Shown here: piece by piece, positions 1-7,365 of the stretch
Layout: each line of letters starts with the position of its first letter
How positions within the stretch are numbered: position 1 is the first letter of the stretch
Origin: DATKBT01 sp035546295
Lineage (GTDB): Bacteria; Acidobacteriota; Thermoanaerobaculia; Multivoradales; Multivoraceae
NCBI GenBank assembly: GCA_035546295.1
Contig: DATKBT010000089.1
Span: 1-26,765 of the forward strand
Length of the DNA stretch: 26,765 bases
Direction of reading: 5' to 3'
Position numbers and translations under genes: made by a program
Notes under the pieces: generated by a model
The model's input: only the letters and a program-made list of their open reading frames with translations
The model's database searches: none
Told to the model about the DNA's origin: nothing

Positions 1-197
1 CCGCCTTCACCGGGCTCCAAAGCTTTAGCCGCCGAGCTCTCTCGCAGAATGAACAACGGCCGCGCCACGCTCAACCCACGAGTCTGGCCCAGCCGACGAC
101 CTTGGCAATCCCGCTAACCCGTTTCACACCAGCCACCTAGGCGGGGACCTCCCCGTCGTTCGAGTCGTCGGATTCGCAGGAGTCGCCCGAGACCGCG
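1..197. other. Non-coding leader before lemA, no gene recognised
   Basis: No convincing coding frame is visible here. Short open stretches in two plus frames end near 115-140 without recognisable protein sequence. A small hairpin (CGGGG, loop ACCT, CCCCG) lies at about 142-155. An AG-rich CAGGAG near 177-182 is rather far (about 15 nt) from the lemA ATG at 198, so the ribosome binding site of lemA is not well defined. Confidence 0.4.
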
Positions 198-848
198 ATG
201 CCGCCCCGCCTGACGCTCCCCCTGGTCGCCTCGACGCCGTTCGTCGCCGGTCCCGCGACGGCGGTCGCGCTGCTCGCCGGCGTGGTCGCGGTCGGCTTCG
301 TGCTGTGGGTGATCGTCGCCTACAACCGGCTGGTGCGCGCTCGCCTGCTGGTCGCCGAGGCCTGGAGCGGCGTCGACGTCCAGCTCCGGCGCCGCCACGA
401 CCTGGTGCCGCGGCTGGCGGAGACCGCGGCCGGCTACGCTCGCTTCGAGAAGGCGGTGCTCACCGAGATCGCCGAGCTGCGCGCCCACCCGCTGCTCGGC
501 CGCGACGCCCGCGCCGAGCGGGCAAGCACGGAGCTGCAGGATGTCGAGAACTCGCTGGCCGACCGGCTGGGCAGCTTCTTCGCGCTGGTCGAGGCCTATC
601 CGGAGCTCAAGGCCGACCGCGGCTTCCTGGCGCTCCAGGAGGAGCTGGTCGAGATCGAGGAGGCGCTCCAGCTCGCCCGCCGCTACTACAACGGTGCGGT
701 GCGCGACTACGCGATCCGGCTCGAGTCCTTCCCCTCGAACCTGGTCGCCGGCGCCTTCTCGTTCGCGCCGCGCGAGTTCTTCGAGGTGCAGTCGGCGACC
801 GAGCGGCTCGCCCCTCAGGTGCGGATCGAGGGGGGCGAGGGCAGGTAA
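198..848 (+). CDS. lemA: LemA family protein
   Basis: The 216-residue product has a single N-terminal membrane segment at about residues 19-41, followed directly by the typical LemA start (YNRLVRARLLVAEAWSGVDV). A long helical region follows, with the family segments RRHDLVPRL and ARRYYNGAVRDY and the end FPSNLVAGAFSFAPREFF. LemA proteins are membrane-anchored helical-bundle proteins of unclear biochemical role. They commonly sit next to DUF2207 (YPPF-type) membrane proteins, and this gene does too: the DUF2207 gene begins 326 bp downstream on the same strand. The length is close to the family norm (about 190-200) with a slightly extended N-terminus. The family call is secure; the ATG at 198 is the only good start before the membrane segment. 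Function beyond an envelope-associated role is not known. Confidence 0.93.
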   Translation: MPPRLTLPLVASTPFVAGPATAVALLAGVVAVGFVLWVIVAYNRLVRARLLVAEAWSGVDVQLRRRHDLVPRLAETAAGYARFEKAVLTEIAELRAHPLLGRDARAERASTELQDVENSLADRLGSFFALVEAYPELKADRGFLALQEELVEIEEALQLARRYYNGAVRDYAIRLESFPSNLVAGAFSFAPREFFEVQSATERLAPQVRIEGGEGR

Positions 849-1010
849 GGAGCGGCGGGATCGGTTCAGCGTTCGACGGATCCTCGGGCTCGCCGCCGAG
901 GGCGATCGAAGATAGCGTTGCCCGAGCATCCTCGGAGCGACGGCGTGCAAGACTCCTGCAAGAGCAGGTGCGTCGATGACTCGCAGCGTGCAGATTCTCG
1001 CGGGCCCACT

Positions 1011-1060
1011 GAGGCTCCCTGAGAGGAGCCCTGAGAGGGGCCCTGAGAGGGGCCCTGAGA
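1011..1060 (+). repeat. 12-bp tandem array between lemA and the DUF2207 gene
   Basis: Four head-to-tail units of the form GAGAGGGGCCCT are visible (1011-1020 degenerate, then 1021-1032, 1033-1044 and 1045-1056). They lie in the 326-bp gap 849-1174, which has no recognisable gene. The array ends about 115 bp before the DUF2207 start. Each unit carries a purine-rich GAGAGGGG that resembles a Shine-Dalgarno sequence but is too far from the chosen start to act as one. The rest of the gap shows only a weak hairpin near 955-970 (CCTGC...GCAGG). Confidence 0.75.
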
Positions 1061-1174
1061 ATGACGGGACTGGGAGATCGCGTCTGTCGCCTCGACGAGT
1101 CCCGTCGTGCCCCGCCCACGGTTCGCGCGATCTCTGAGCGGGCATCCAGAGGCCGCGCCAGGAGTCGAAACCAG

Positions 1175-3124
1175 ATGACGACGCCCCTTCGATCCCTCCT
1201 CCACCTCGCGGCGGCACTCACCGCCGCCCTCGTCGTCGGCTTCGCCGCCGCCCCCGCTTTCGCACAGGAGCAGATCCTCCGCTTCGACAGCGACATCGCC
1301 GTCGACGTCGACGGCAACCTGCGGGTGACCGAGACGATCCGCGTGCGCGCGGAGGGCGTCGACATCCAGCGCGGCATCTACCGTGACTTCCCGCTCGACT
1401 ACAGCGGCCGGTTCGGCACGCGGGTGCGGGTTCCCTTCCGCGTGGTCGAGGTCCTGCGCGACGGCCGCCCCGAGCCGCACCACACCGAATCGATCGCCAA
1501 CGGCGTGCGGGTGTACATCGGCAGCGCGTCGGTGATGCTCGAGGCGGGGGAGTACGAGTACGCCCTCACCTACGAAACCGGTCACCAGCTCGGCTTCTTC
1601 GCGGACCACGACGAGCTCTACTGGAACGCGACCGGCAACGACTGGGCGTTCCCCATCCTGGCGGCGAGCGCTACGGTCACGCTGCCCGCCGGCGTCGAGC
1701 CGTCGGCGATCGGCCACGAGGCCTACACCGGCCACCAGGGCGCCCAGGGGCAGGACTACACGTCGAGCGTCGACCCGCAGGGGCGCGTTCTCTTCGAGAC
1801 GACGAGGGTGCTGAGCCCGCGCGAGGGTCTCACCATCGTCGTCACCTTCCCCAAGGGGATCGTGCGCGAGCCGACCGCCGCGGAGCGGCGCGACGACTTC
1901 TTCGCCGCCAACCGCATGCTGATCCCGGCGGCCGTCACCCTGGTGGCGGTGGTCGCCTACTACTTCGTCGTCTGGTGGCGGGTGGGACGCGATCCGGAGC
2001 GCGGGACGATCATCCCGCTGTTCGAGCCGCCCGACGACCTGCCTCCGGCGTGCGTGCGCTACGTCTGGCGCATGCGCTTCGACCGCAAGTGCTTCACCGC
2101 GGCGCTGATCGACATGGGCGCCAAGGGGTACCTGCGCATCGTCGAGGGCAAGACCTTCCGCCTCGAGCGCACCGGCGGCACCCATGCCAACCTTTCGCCG
2201 GGCGAGCGCGCGATCGCGGGGCGGCTGCTCACGCGTGACTCGTTCGAGCTCAAGGCTCGCGACACCGGGACCGCCCAGAAGATGAAGAGCGCGATCAAGG
2301 ATCTGCGCAAGGTCCTGCAGCTCGAGTACGAGGGGGAGGCGTTTCGCACCAACCGGAAGTGGGCGCTCGGCGGCATCGGCCTGTCGGTGCTGGGCCTGCT
2401 CGTCACCGCGGCCTTCGGGGGCGTCTCCGAGGGCATGCCGGTGGCGGTCATGGCGCTGTTCGCCGGGCTCTGGAGTCTGTTCGCCACGGTGCTGGTGATG
2501 GCGGTCGGACGCGCCTGGGCCCAGGTGGCGAGCGCGCAAGGCCTGGCCACCGTTGGAGCGCTCTTCCAGGCGGTGGTGCCCTCCCTGATCATGATCCCGG
2601 TGGCCGGCGGGGGCGTGGTGCTGCTGCTCGGTCTGGCCGCGGTCGCAGGACCCTGGCTCGCCGCCCTGATGTTCACCCTGCCGGGGCTGGCGGTGGTCTT
2701 CTACGTGCTGCTTCGTCAGCCGAGCCAGGCGGGGCGCAAGCTGATGGACCGCATCGAGGGCTTTCGCATGTACCTGTCGACCGCCGAGCGCGACGAGCTG
2801 CGCACCGCCGAGCCGCAGATGACGGTCGACCGCTACGAGCAGCTCCTCCCCTACGCGGTGGCGCTCGGCGTCGAGAACGAGTGGTCGGAGAAGTTCGCGG
2901 CGGCGCTCGCGGCCGCGGGGCAGGAGCCCCCGCAGCAGGGGCCGCGGTGGTACAGCGGGCCGAGCTGGTCGAAGGCGGGCGCCGCGGGCTTCGCCTCGGC
3001 GATCGGCGGATCGCTGGCGGGAGCGGTCGCCTCGGCGGCGACCCCGCCCGGGTCCAGCAGCGGTTCGGGGGGCGGCGGCTCGTCGGGCGGCGGCGGCGGC
3101 GGTGGCGGCGGCGGGGGCTGGTAG
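1175..3124 (+). CDS. DUF2207 domain membrane protein with Gly/Ser-rich C-terminus
   Basis: The predicted protein has 649 residues. I chose the ATG at 1175 because it begins a clean Sec signal peptide (MTTPLRSLLHLAAALTAALV..., ending AAPAFAQEQ); the open frame runs further upstream but that part is not protein-like. After cleavage comes an extracytoplasmic beta-rich DUF2207 domain (for example VTETIRVRAEGVDIQRGIYR and YWNATGNDWAFPI). A transmembrane helix near residues 248-268 is followed by the cytoplasmic motif GRDPERGTIIPLFEPPDDLP and a winged-helix-like region. Further membrane segments lie at about 395-515. The tail is a long Gly/Ser run ending in GW, a common ending in this family. The gene follows lemA, the usual neighbour of DUF2207 genes. 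The function is unknown; a joint membrane role with LemA is inferred from recurrent linkage. Confidence 0.9.
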   Translation: MTTPLRSLLHLAAALTAALVVGFAAAPAFAQEQILRFDSDIAVDVDGNLRVTETIRVRAEGVDIQRGIYRDFPLDYSGRFGTRVRVPFRVVEVLRDGRPEPHHTESIANGVRVYIGSASVMLEAGEYEYALTYETGHQLGFFADHDELYWNATGNDWAFPILAASATVTLPAGVEPSAIGHEAYTGHQGAQGQDYTSSVDPQGRVLFETTRVLSPREGLTIVVTFPKGIVREPTAAERRDDFFAANRMLIPAAVTLVAVVAYYFVVWWRVGRDPERGTIIPLFEPPDDLPPACVRYVWRMRFDRKCFTAALIDMGAKGYLRIVEGKTFRLERTGGTHANLSPGERAIAGRLLTRDSFELKARDTGTAQKMKSAIKDLRKVLQLEYEGEAFRTNRKWALGGIGLSVLGLLVTAAFGGVSEGMPVAVMALFAGLWSLFATVLVMAVGRAWAQVASAQGLATVGALFQAVVPSLIMIPVAGGGVVLLLGLAAVAGPWLAALMFTLPGLAVVFYVLLRQPSQAGRKLMDRIEGFRMYLSTAERDELRTAEPQMTVDRYEQLLPYAVALGVENEWSEKFAAALAAAGQEPPQQGPRWYSGPSWSKAGAAGFASAIGGSLAGAVASAATPPGSSSGSGGGGSSGGGGGGGGGGGW

Positions 3125-3166
3125 CGCGCGGGCCGCGTGTCGACGGATCGTCTCGGGCCGACGCCG

Positions 3167-3172
3167 TACAAT
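3167..3172 (+). promoter_or_regulatory. Candidate -10 box (TACAAT) for a leaderless trkA transcript
   Basis: TACAAT ends 8 nt before the trkA ATG at 3181, and no Shine-Dalgarno-like sequence lies between. Transcription from such a box would begin at or within a few bases of the ATG. There is no good -35 (CGGATC at 3144-3149 with 17-bp spacing). The box is flanked by GCCG/CGGC, so chance occurrence in GC-rich DNA cannot be excluded. Confidence 0.3.
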
Positions 3173-3180
3173 CGGCGCCC

Positions 3181-4542
3181 ATGGCCAGACGGTTCACGGT
3201 CATGGGCGCCGGCGAGCTCGGCTTCCACCTCGCGCGCACGCTCCACCAGGAGGGGCACGACGTGGTGATGATCGACGTCGACCCCGACCGCAGGACCCGC
3301 GTCGAGGACCAGCTCGACCTGTCGTTCGTGGTCGGCAACGGCACCCAGATCCCGGTGCTCGAGCAGGCGGGCGTCGGCCGCAGCGAGCTGTTCATCGCCG
3401 CCTCCAACTCCGAGGAGGCGAACCTCACCGCCTCGGTGCTGGCCAAGGACCTGGGCGCTCAGCGCACCGCGGTGCGGCTCGAGACCACCGAGGAGCTGAC
3501 CACCTACCGCAGCCGCTACGAGACGCTGTTCCACGCCGACCTGCTGCTCTCGCCCCAGGTGCTCGCCACCACCCAGATCCTCAACATCGTCCTCGGCCAC
3601 AACACCCACGAGATCGACTTCCTCGCGCACGGCAAGATCCAGCTCCGGACGATCAAGATCGAGTCCGGTTGCGACGCCTCGCGCGTGCCGCTGCGGCGCC
3701 TGCCGATGCCGCCCGGCAGCCTGATCGTCGGCTACCTGTCCGATGGCCAGGAGCTCTCCACCCCGACCGCCGATCGCAAGCCGCTGGCCGGCGGCCAGGC
3801 GCTGGTGCTGTGCACCAGCGACGCCGAGCGCCAGGTCGAACGGCTGTTCTCGTCGCGCTTCCTGAGCCCCAAGCAGGTGGTGATCGGCGGCGCCGGCCGC
3901 AAGGGGGTCGGGGTCGCCAAGGCGATGATCGGGCTCGTCCCGAGCATCAAGCTGGTCGAGCGCAACCGCGCCAAGGCCGAGCGCATCGCGGCCCAGTATC
4001 CCGAGCTCGACGTGATCCACGGCGACGCCACCGACTTCAACCTGCTGCGCGCCGAGCGTCTCGACCACCCCGACGCCTTCGTCGCGGCGATGGCCCACGA
4101 CGAGTCGAACCTGCTCGCCTGCCTGATCGCGCAGGAGGCGGGTGCGGGCGAGGTGATCGCCGTCGTGCGGCGCACCGAGACCAGCCGGCTGTGGAAGCAG
4201 ACCGGACGGCTCCACGTGGTCTCGCCGCGCTTCCTCGCCGCCGAGCGCATCACCGACTACATCCGTCACGGCTACAAGGCCAACCTGATCTCGCTCGAGG
4301 GCGGCGCCCTGCGCGTCATCCAGCGCCGCATCCACGACGCCAGCCCGGTGGTCGGGGTGTCGATCGAGGAGCTCTCGCCGCCCGACGGCCTGCTGGTCGG
4401 CGCCATCGTCCGCGGCGAGCGGGTGTTCATCCCCACGGCGAGTGACCGCTTCGAGGCCGGCGACCAGGCGATCCTGTTCGTCCACCGTGCCGAGCTGTCG
4501 ACGGTCCAGCTCTTCTTCCCAGGTCAGGAAGACGCCGAATAG
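3181..4542 (+). CDS. trkA: Trk potassium uptake regulatory subunit TrkA
   Basis: The product has 453 residues, matching the two-domain TrkA length. It has two RCK_N/RCK_C repeats. The first Rossmann fold starts MARRFTVMGAGELGFHLA (GxGxxG) with an acidic strand end MIDVDPDR. The second starts at about residue 235 with VVIGGAGRKGVG and has HGDATDFNLL. Each half ends in a TrkA-C type beta domain (KIQLRTIKIESGC... and ANLISLEGGALRVI...). TrkA is the cytoplasmic NAD(H)/nucleotide-binding gating ring for the TrkH channel, and trkH follows 40 bp downstream. ATG 3181 is chosen because the Rossmann strand begins immediately after it; the long upstream open extension overlaps the DUF2207 gene and is not protein-like. 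Confidence 0.95.
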   Translation: MARRFTVMGAGELGFHLARTLHQEGHDVVMIDVDPDRRTRVEDQLDLSFVVGNGTQIPVLEQAGVGRSELFIAASNSEEANLTASVLAKDLGAQRTAVRLETTEELTTYRSRYETLFHADLLLSPQVLATTQILNIVLGHNTHEIDFLAHGKIQLRTIKIESGCDASRVPLRRLPMPPGSLIVGYLSDGQELSTPTADRKPLAGGQALVLCTSDAERQVERLFSSRFLSPKQVVIGGAGRKGVGVAKAMIGLVPSIKLVERNRAKAERIAAQYPELDVIHGDATDFNLLRAERLDHPDAFVAAMAHDESNLLACLIAQEAGAGEVIAVVRRTETSRLWKQTGRLHVVSPRFLAAERITDYIRHGYKANLISLEGGALRVIQRRIHDASPVVGVSIEELSPPDGLLVGAIVRGERVFIPTASDRFEAGDQAILFVHRAELSTVQLFFPGQEDAE

Positions 4543-4582
4543 GGGCGTCGAGGCCCCTGCTCCAGCCGCCGGTCGCCGATCC

Positions 4583-6025
4583 GTGAACACCCGCGCGCTC
4601 CTCCGGCTCCTCGGCAAGATCCTGAGCCTGCTCGCGCTGGCCGAGGTGCTGCCGGTGCTCTGCTGCCTCTGGTACGGCGAGACGCGGGGCGCCCTTTCGT
4701 TCCTGGCCGCCGGCACGATCACCCTCGTCGTGGGCCTGTCGCTGACCCGCATCAGGGTGCCCGACGAGCGCCTGTACCGGCGGGAAGGCATCCTGATCGT
4801 GGTCGCGGGATGGATGCTCGCGTCGTGCTTCGGCGCGCTCCCCTATCTGTTCAGCGGCGAGGTGACCTCCCCGATCGACGCCGTCTTCGAATCCGCCTCG
4901 GGCTTCACCACCACCGGCGCCTCGATCTTCACCGACATCGAGTCGAAGGGCAGGGGCATCCTGTTCTGGCGCAGTCTCACCCAGTGGCTGGGCGGCCTCG
5001 GCATCATCGTGATCTTCGTCGCCCTGCTCTCCGAGCTCGGCCCGGGAACGCGCTTCCTCTACCGGGTCGAGGTGCCCGGACCGACCAAGGAGATCCTCCA
5101 CCCGCGCGTGCACCACACCGCGCAGGTGCTCCTCGAGATCTACGTCGCGATGAGCCTCGCCTGCCTGCTGCTGCTGCTCGCCGGCGGAATGAACCTCTAC
5201 GACGCGCTGACCCACACCTTTTCGACGCTGTCGACCGGCGGCTTCTCGCCGCGCAACGCCAGCATCGCGGCCTTCCCCTCGCCGTTTCTCCAGATCGTCC
5301 TGATCGTGTTCATGGTGCTCGCCGGCGTCAACTTCTCGCTCTTCTACATGATGACCCGCGGCAAGTGGAAGCTGTGGCGGGATCGCGAGCTCGGCGTCTA
5401 CCTGTGGCTGCTCGCCGGCGCCAGCGTCGCGGTCACCATCGACCTCGTCGTGCGCTACGAGGCGAGCTACGGGCGCGCGCTCCTCGACGCCACCTTCCAA
5501 GTCGTCTCGCTGATGACGACCACCGGCTTCGCCTCGGTCGACTTCGACGTCTGGCCCGACGCCGCGCGCGGCACGCTCCTGTTCGTGATGATCATCGGCG
5601 GTTCGGCGGGATCGACCGCCGGAGGCGTCAAGGTGATGCGGGGGCTGATCGCGCTCAAGACCGCGCTGCGCGAGGTGCGGCTCACCTTCTCGCCGAGCGC
5701 GGTCATCCCGGTGACCGTCAGGGGAGCGCCGGTGCCCGAGGAGGTGATCCGCAGCGTCGGCGGCTTCATCATCCTCTACGCCTTCACCATGGTGGCCGGC
5801 GCCACGCTGCTCACGCTCGGCGGCAACGACCTGGTCACCGCCGCCACCGCTTCGCTCGCGTGCCTGGGCAATATCGGACCCGGCCTCGCCAAGGTCGGAG
5901 CGACCGGAAACTACGCGTTCTTCGACGGCTGGGAGAAGATCCTGCTGGTGCTGCTGATGTGGCTGGGCCGGCTGGAGATGATGGCGATCGTCGCGGTCGG
6001 CACGCGCAGCTTCTGGAGGCGCTAG
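4583..6025 (+). CDS. trkH: Trk potassium uptake channel subunit TrkH
   Basis: The 480-residue polytopic membrane protein shows the four pore-loop repeats of the TrkH/KtrB superfamily: ASGFTTTGASIF, LSTGGFSPRN, TTTGFASVDFDVWP and CLGNIGPGLAKVG. These loops form the K+ selectivity filter. It also has GGSAGSTAGGVKVMR, the conserved loop between the last repeats. A GTG start at 4583 is inferred: it is the first start codon ahead of the first hydrophobic helix (LLRLLGKILSLLALAEVLPV), and upstream codons overlap trkA in another frame. No clear ribosome binding site precedes it, so coupling to trkA translation is likely. The gene forms a bicistronic unit with trkA and is followed immediately by the dispersed palindromic element at 6029. 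Confidence 0.94.
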   Translation: MNTRALLRLLGKILSLLALAEVLPVLCCLWYGETRGALSFLAAGTITLVVGLSLTRIRVPDERLYRREGILIVVAGWMLASCFGALPYLFSGEVTSPIDAVFESASGFTTTGASIFTDIESKGRGILFWRSLTQWLGGLGIIVIFVALLSELGPGTRFLYRVEVPGPTKEILHPRVHHTAQVLLEIYVAMSLACLLLLLAGGMNLYDALTHTFSTLSTGGFSPRNASIAAFPSPFLQIVLIVFMVLAGVNFSLFYMMTRGKWKLWRDRELGVYLWLLAGASVAVTIDLVVRYEASYGRALLDATFQVVSLMTTTGFASVDFDVWPDAARGTLLFVMIIGGSAGSTAGGVKVMRGLIALKTALREVRLTFSPSAVIPVTVRGAPVPEEVIRSVGGFIILYAFTMVAGATLLTLGGNDLVTAATASLACLGNIGPGLAKVGATGNYAFFDGWEKILLVLLMWLGRLEMMAIVAVGTRSFWRR

Positions 6026-6028
6026 CGG

Positions 6029-6214
6029 TAGCGGGCTCGTGGTGGTCACCACTCCCCAACGAGCGGAGAAATCCAAGCGTGTCATACCACGAGCCCGCTA
6101 CCTCATGTTCTTCTCCGCCTCCGGCCCTTCGGGCCTCAGCGGAGTGTGCTCGTTGGTCCCGCGCAAGCGCGGGACCAAGGTGCCCCGCCCAAGCGCCGCA
6201 AGCGGCGCGGGCTC
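6029..6214 (+). repeat. Dispersed palindromic element, copy 1 (3' of trkH)
   Basis: Terminal inverted repeats TAGCGGGCTCGTGGT (6029-6043) and ACCACGAGCCCGCTA (6086-6100) bracket a 72-bp palindromic module that starts 3 nt after the trkH stop codon. It is followed by TCATGTTC and, after a roughly 72-bp insert (about 6111-6182), by CCCCGCCC, a perfect hairpin GCGCCGC-AA-GCGGCGC (6193-6208) and GGGCTCGG. The same parts in the same order, without the insert, recur on the opposite strand at 13331-13445. The insert has its own hairpins: CTCCGC...GCGGAG (6113-6144, enclosing GGCCC-TTC-GGGCC) and the 11-bp stem at 6153-6178. No coding capacity is apparent. It resembles a REP/MITE-type non-autonomous repeat. 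Confidence 0.75.
6153..6178 (+). terminator. Strong 11-bp hairpin downstream of trkAH
   Basis: TTGGTCCCGCG, loop CAAG, CGCGGGACCAA forms a perfect stem 128 bp after the trkH stop. There is no following T-run, so it is not a classical intrinsic terminator. It could stabilise the 3' end of the trkAH message or just be part of the insert in the dispersed element. Confidence 0.4.
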
Positions 6215-6317
6215 GGCTAGGTCGACTCGGCCGAAACCGTGGAATCCTGACGACCGACGCAGCTTGATCGAACTTTGACCGTTTTGTGAACTTCCCGCTG
6301 GCCTAGTCGACCTAGCC
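6215..6317. repeat. 13-bp inverted repeat pair enclosing 103 bp
   Basis: GGCTAGGTCGACT (6215-6227) and its exact reverse complement AGTCGACCTAGCC (6305-6317) bracket 77 bp of non-coding DNA. It directly abuts the 3' side of dispersed element copy 1. It could be the ends of a small non-autonomous element or a cruciform/binding site. No flanking target duplication is evident. Confidence 0.45.
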
Positions 6318-6519
6318 CGTGCGCGGCCGCGAGCTGCCGGCTTCCGGCCGTCACGGTCGAAGCCGCCCGAACCCACTTCGAGCTTTAGTCCCGATGCCTG
6401 TTCGGCTCTCTATCGCGGCGCCTCGGCGGGATGCGAGCGCTGGCCGCAGCTCGAACCGGAGCCTTTCGAAGTCAGAGGAGTCCGTTCCGAGGAAGCGGCA
6501 AAAACCTCCGGAAAAAGTG

Positions 6520-6549
6520 TTGCATCGACGGTTCGCCATATGCTACTTT
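6520..6549 (+). promoter_or_regulatory. Sigma70-like promoter candidate
   Basis: TTGCAT (6520-6525), an 18-bp spacer and TACTTT (6544-6549) sit in a locally AT-richer stretch, unusual for this GC-rich window. Transcription would start at about 6556. This matches the first base of the hairpin AGTCGGGTG/CACCCGACT, which supports reading the two as one unit. It may drive the RNA candidate below, the PTS EIIA gene at 6808, or both. Confidence 0.4.
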
Positions 6550-6555
6550 ATAGAG

Positions 6556-6651
6556 AAGTCGGGTGCCTCATGCCCCTCTCCGACACCCGACTCGGCCCGC
6601 AGGATGCCGGATTCTCTCGAGAAGACTGGCGACTCGGGCCGCATTTTTTTT
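6556..6651 (+). ncRNA. Candidate small RNA or leader/attenuator ahead of the PTS EIIA gene
   Basis: Starting at the expected transcription start, the sequence can fold compactly. Hairpin 1 is AGTCGGGTG (6557-6565) with CACCCGACT (6584-6592). Next comes a closing stem CGGCCCG (6593-6599) with CGGGCCG (6635-6641). This encloses hairpin 2, GCCGG (6606-6610) with CTGGC (6626-6630, one G-U pair), continued by TTCT/AGAA around CTCG. The closing stem is followed after two bases by eight T residues (6644-6651), the layout of an intrinsic terminator. The predicted RNA is about 95 nt, with no open reading frame of note. It matches no RNA family I recognise. It could be a free-standing small RNA or a terminated leader of the downstream gene. 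The pairing was worked out by hand, not by a folding program. Confidence 0.38.
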
Positions 6652-6689
6652 GGGGCCGAGGCACTGGTTTTTTGGGGCCGAGGCACTGG
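6646..6689 (+). repeat. Perfect 22-bp tandem duplication
   Basis: Two exact 22-bp units, each six T residues followed by GGGGCCGAGGCACTGG, lie at 6646-6667 and 6668-6689. The first unit begins inside the T-run that ends the RNA candidate, so the duplication also copies a T tract. The rest of the gap up to 6807 shows only a TATGGT at 6722-6727 that might be another -10 box. Confidence 0.85.
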
Positions 6690-6807
6690 CAGCGCCCGGC
6701 CCCGAACCGCCGAAGCTGCGCTATGGTAGCGCCGACGCGAGGCGAGACGGCGGGACGTGTTCCGGTCCCTGCCGCTCTCGCCTTTCGCTTCGAAAGCCAA
6801 GCAGGGC

Positions 6808-7266
6808 ATGCCACTCTCCGCGTTCACCCGTAGCGAGCTGATCTTCCCCGAGCTCGGCGGCCACGACCGCGACTCGATCTTGCGCTTCTTCGCAGAGCGG
6901 CTCGCCGAGGCCGCCGGTCTCGACGTCGAGGACGTCCACCGGGGACTGGTGGAGCGCGAGGACCTCGGCTCGACCGGGATCGGCGGTGGCGTCGCGATCC
7001 CCCACGCGCGCGTCGCCGGCCTGGATCGGGCCCTGATGGCCGTGGGGCTGGCCGCTGACGGCATCGACTTCGGCGCCATCGACGGCCAGCCGGTGCGGGT
7101 GTTCTTCGTGATCGTCTCGCCGAAGGAGGATCCCCAGCAGAACCTCCGCTCGCTCGCTGCGGTCTCCGCCTGGGTCAAGGAGGAGGGCAACGTCGAGGCC
7201 CTGCTCGCGATGCCGAGCTCGGCCGCGATGGCGGAGGCCCTCGCGGCGGACACCGTCAGGGAGTAG
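6808..7266 (+). CDS. PTS EIIA-type (PtsN/fructose-like) phosphotransfer protein
   Basis: The protein has 152 residues from the ATG at 6808. It has the PTS_EIIA_2 signature REDLGSTGIGGGVAIPHARV, with the phosphorylatable histidine at about residue 66. The later segments DGQPVRVFFVIVSPKEDPQQ and NLRSLAAVSAWV are typical of EIIA-Ntr/EIIA-Fru domains. The protein would accept a phosphoryl group from HPr or NPr. No EI, HPr, EIIB/C or rpoN gene is in the window, so a regulatory (nitrogen-PTS-like) role is more likely than sugar transport; this is inference. An in-frame GTG at 6757 would add 17 residues with no family resemblance, so ATG 6808 is preferred although its Shine-Dalgarno is weak. Confidence 0.88.
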   Translation: MPLSAFTRSELIFPELGGHDRDSILRFFAERLAEAAGLDVEDVHRGLVEREDLGSTGIGGGVAIPHARVAGLDRALMAVGLAADGIDFGAIDGQPVRVFFVIVSPKEDPQQNLRSLAAVSAWVKEEGNVEALLAMPSSAAMAEALAADTVRE

Positions 7267-7322
7267 GTCGAAGCAGAGAAAGCGTCGAAGCAGAGAAAGA
7301 CAGAGACAGAGAAAGACAGAGT
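7267..7322 (+). repeat. Purine-rich micro-repeat immediately after the EIIA stop codon
   Basis: GTCGAAGCAGAGAAAG occurs at 7267-7282 and again at 7284-7299 (period 17). It then decays into ACAGAGACAGAGAAAGACAG. The array starts on the base after the TAG stop. It is strongly purine-biased on the plus strand. Confidence 0.75.
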
Positions 7323-7365
7323 CAGGCGCGATCGGCCCTCCTCGAGGTCCGCCCCTACCCTTTCA

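Noticed and set aside
114..1217. Long minus-strand open frame (367 codons) opposite lemA
   Set aside because: Low-complexity Arg/Glu/Leu-rich translation and complete overlap with the clear LemA frame; an antisense shadow typical of high-GC DNA.
2851..4791. Minus-strand open frame of 646 codons opposite the DUF2207 tail and trkA
   Set aside because: The translation is a compositional shadow (poly-Pro from the poly-Gly tail, then Asp/Gln/Leu-rich). TrkA motifs are on the other strand.
6319..6729. Plus-strand open frame of 136 codons in the gap before the EIIA gene
   Set aside because: No domain-like pattern, runs through the hairpins, T-run and 22-bp duplication; better explained as non-coding.
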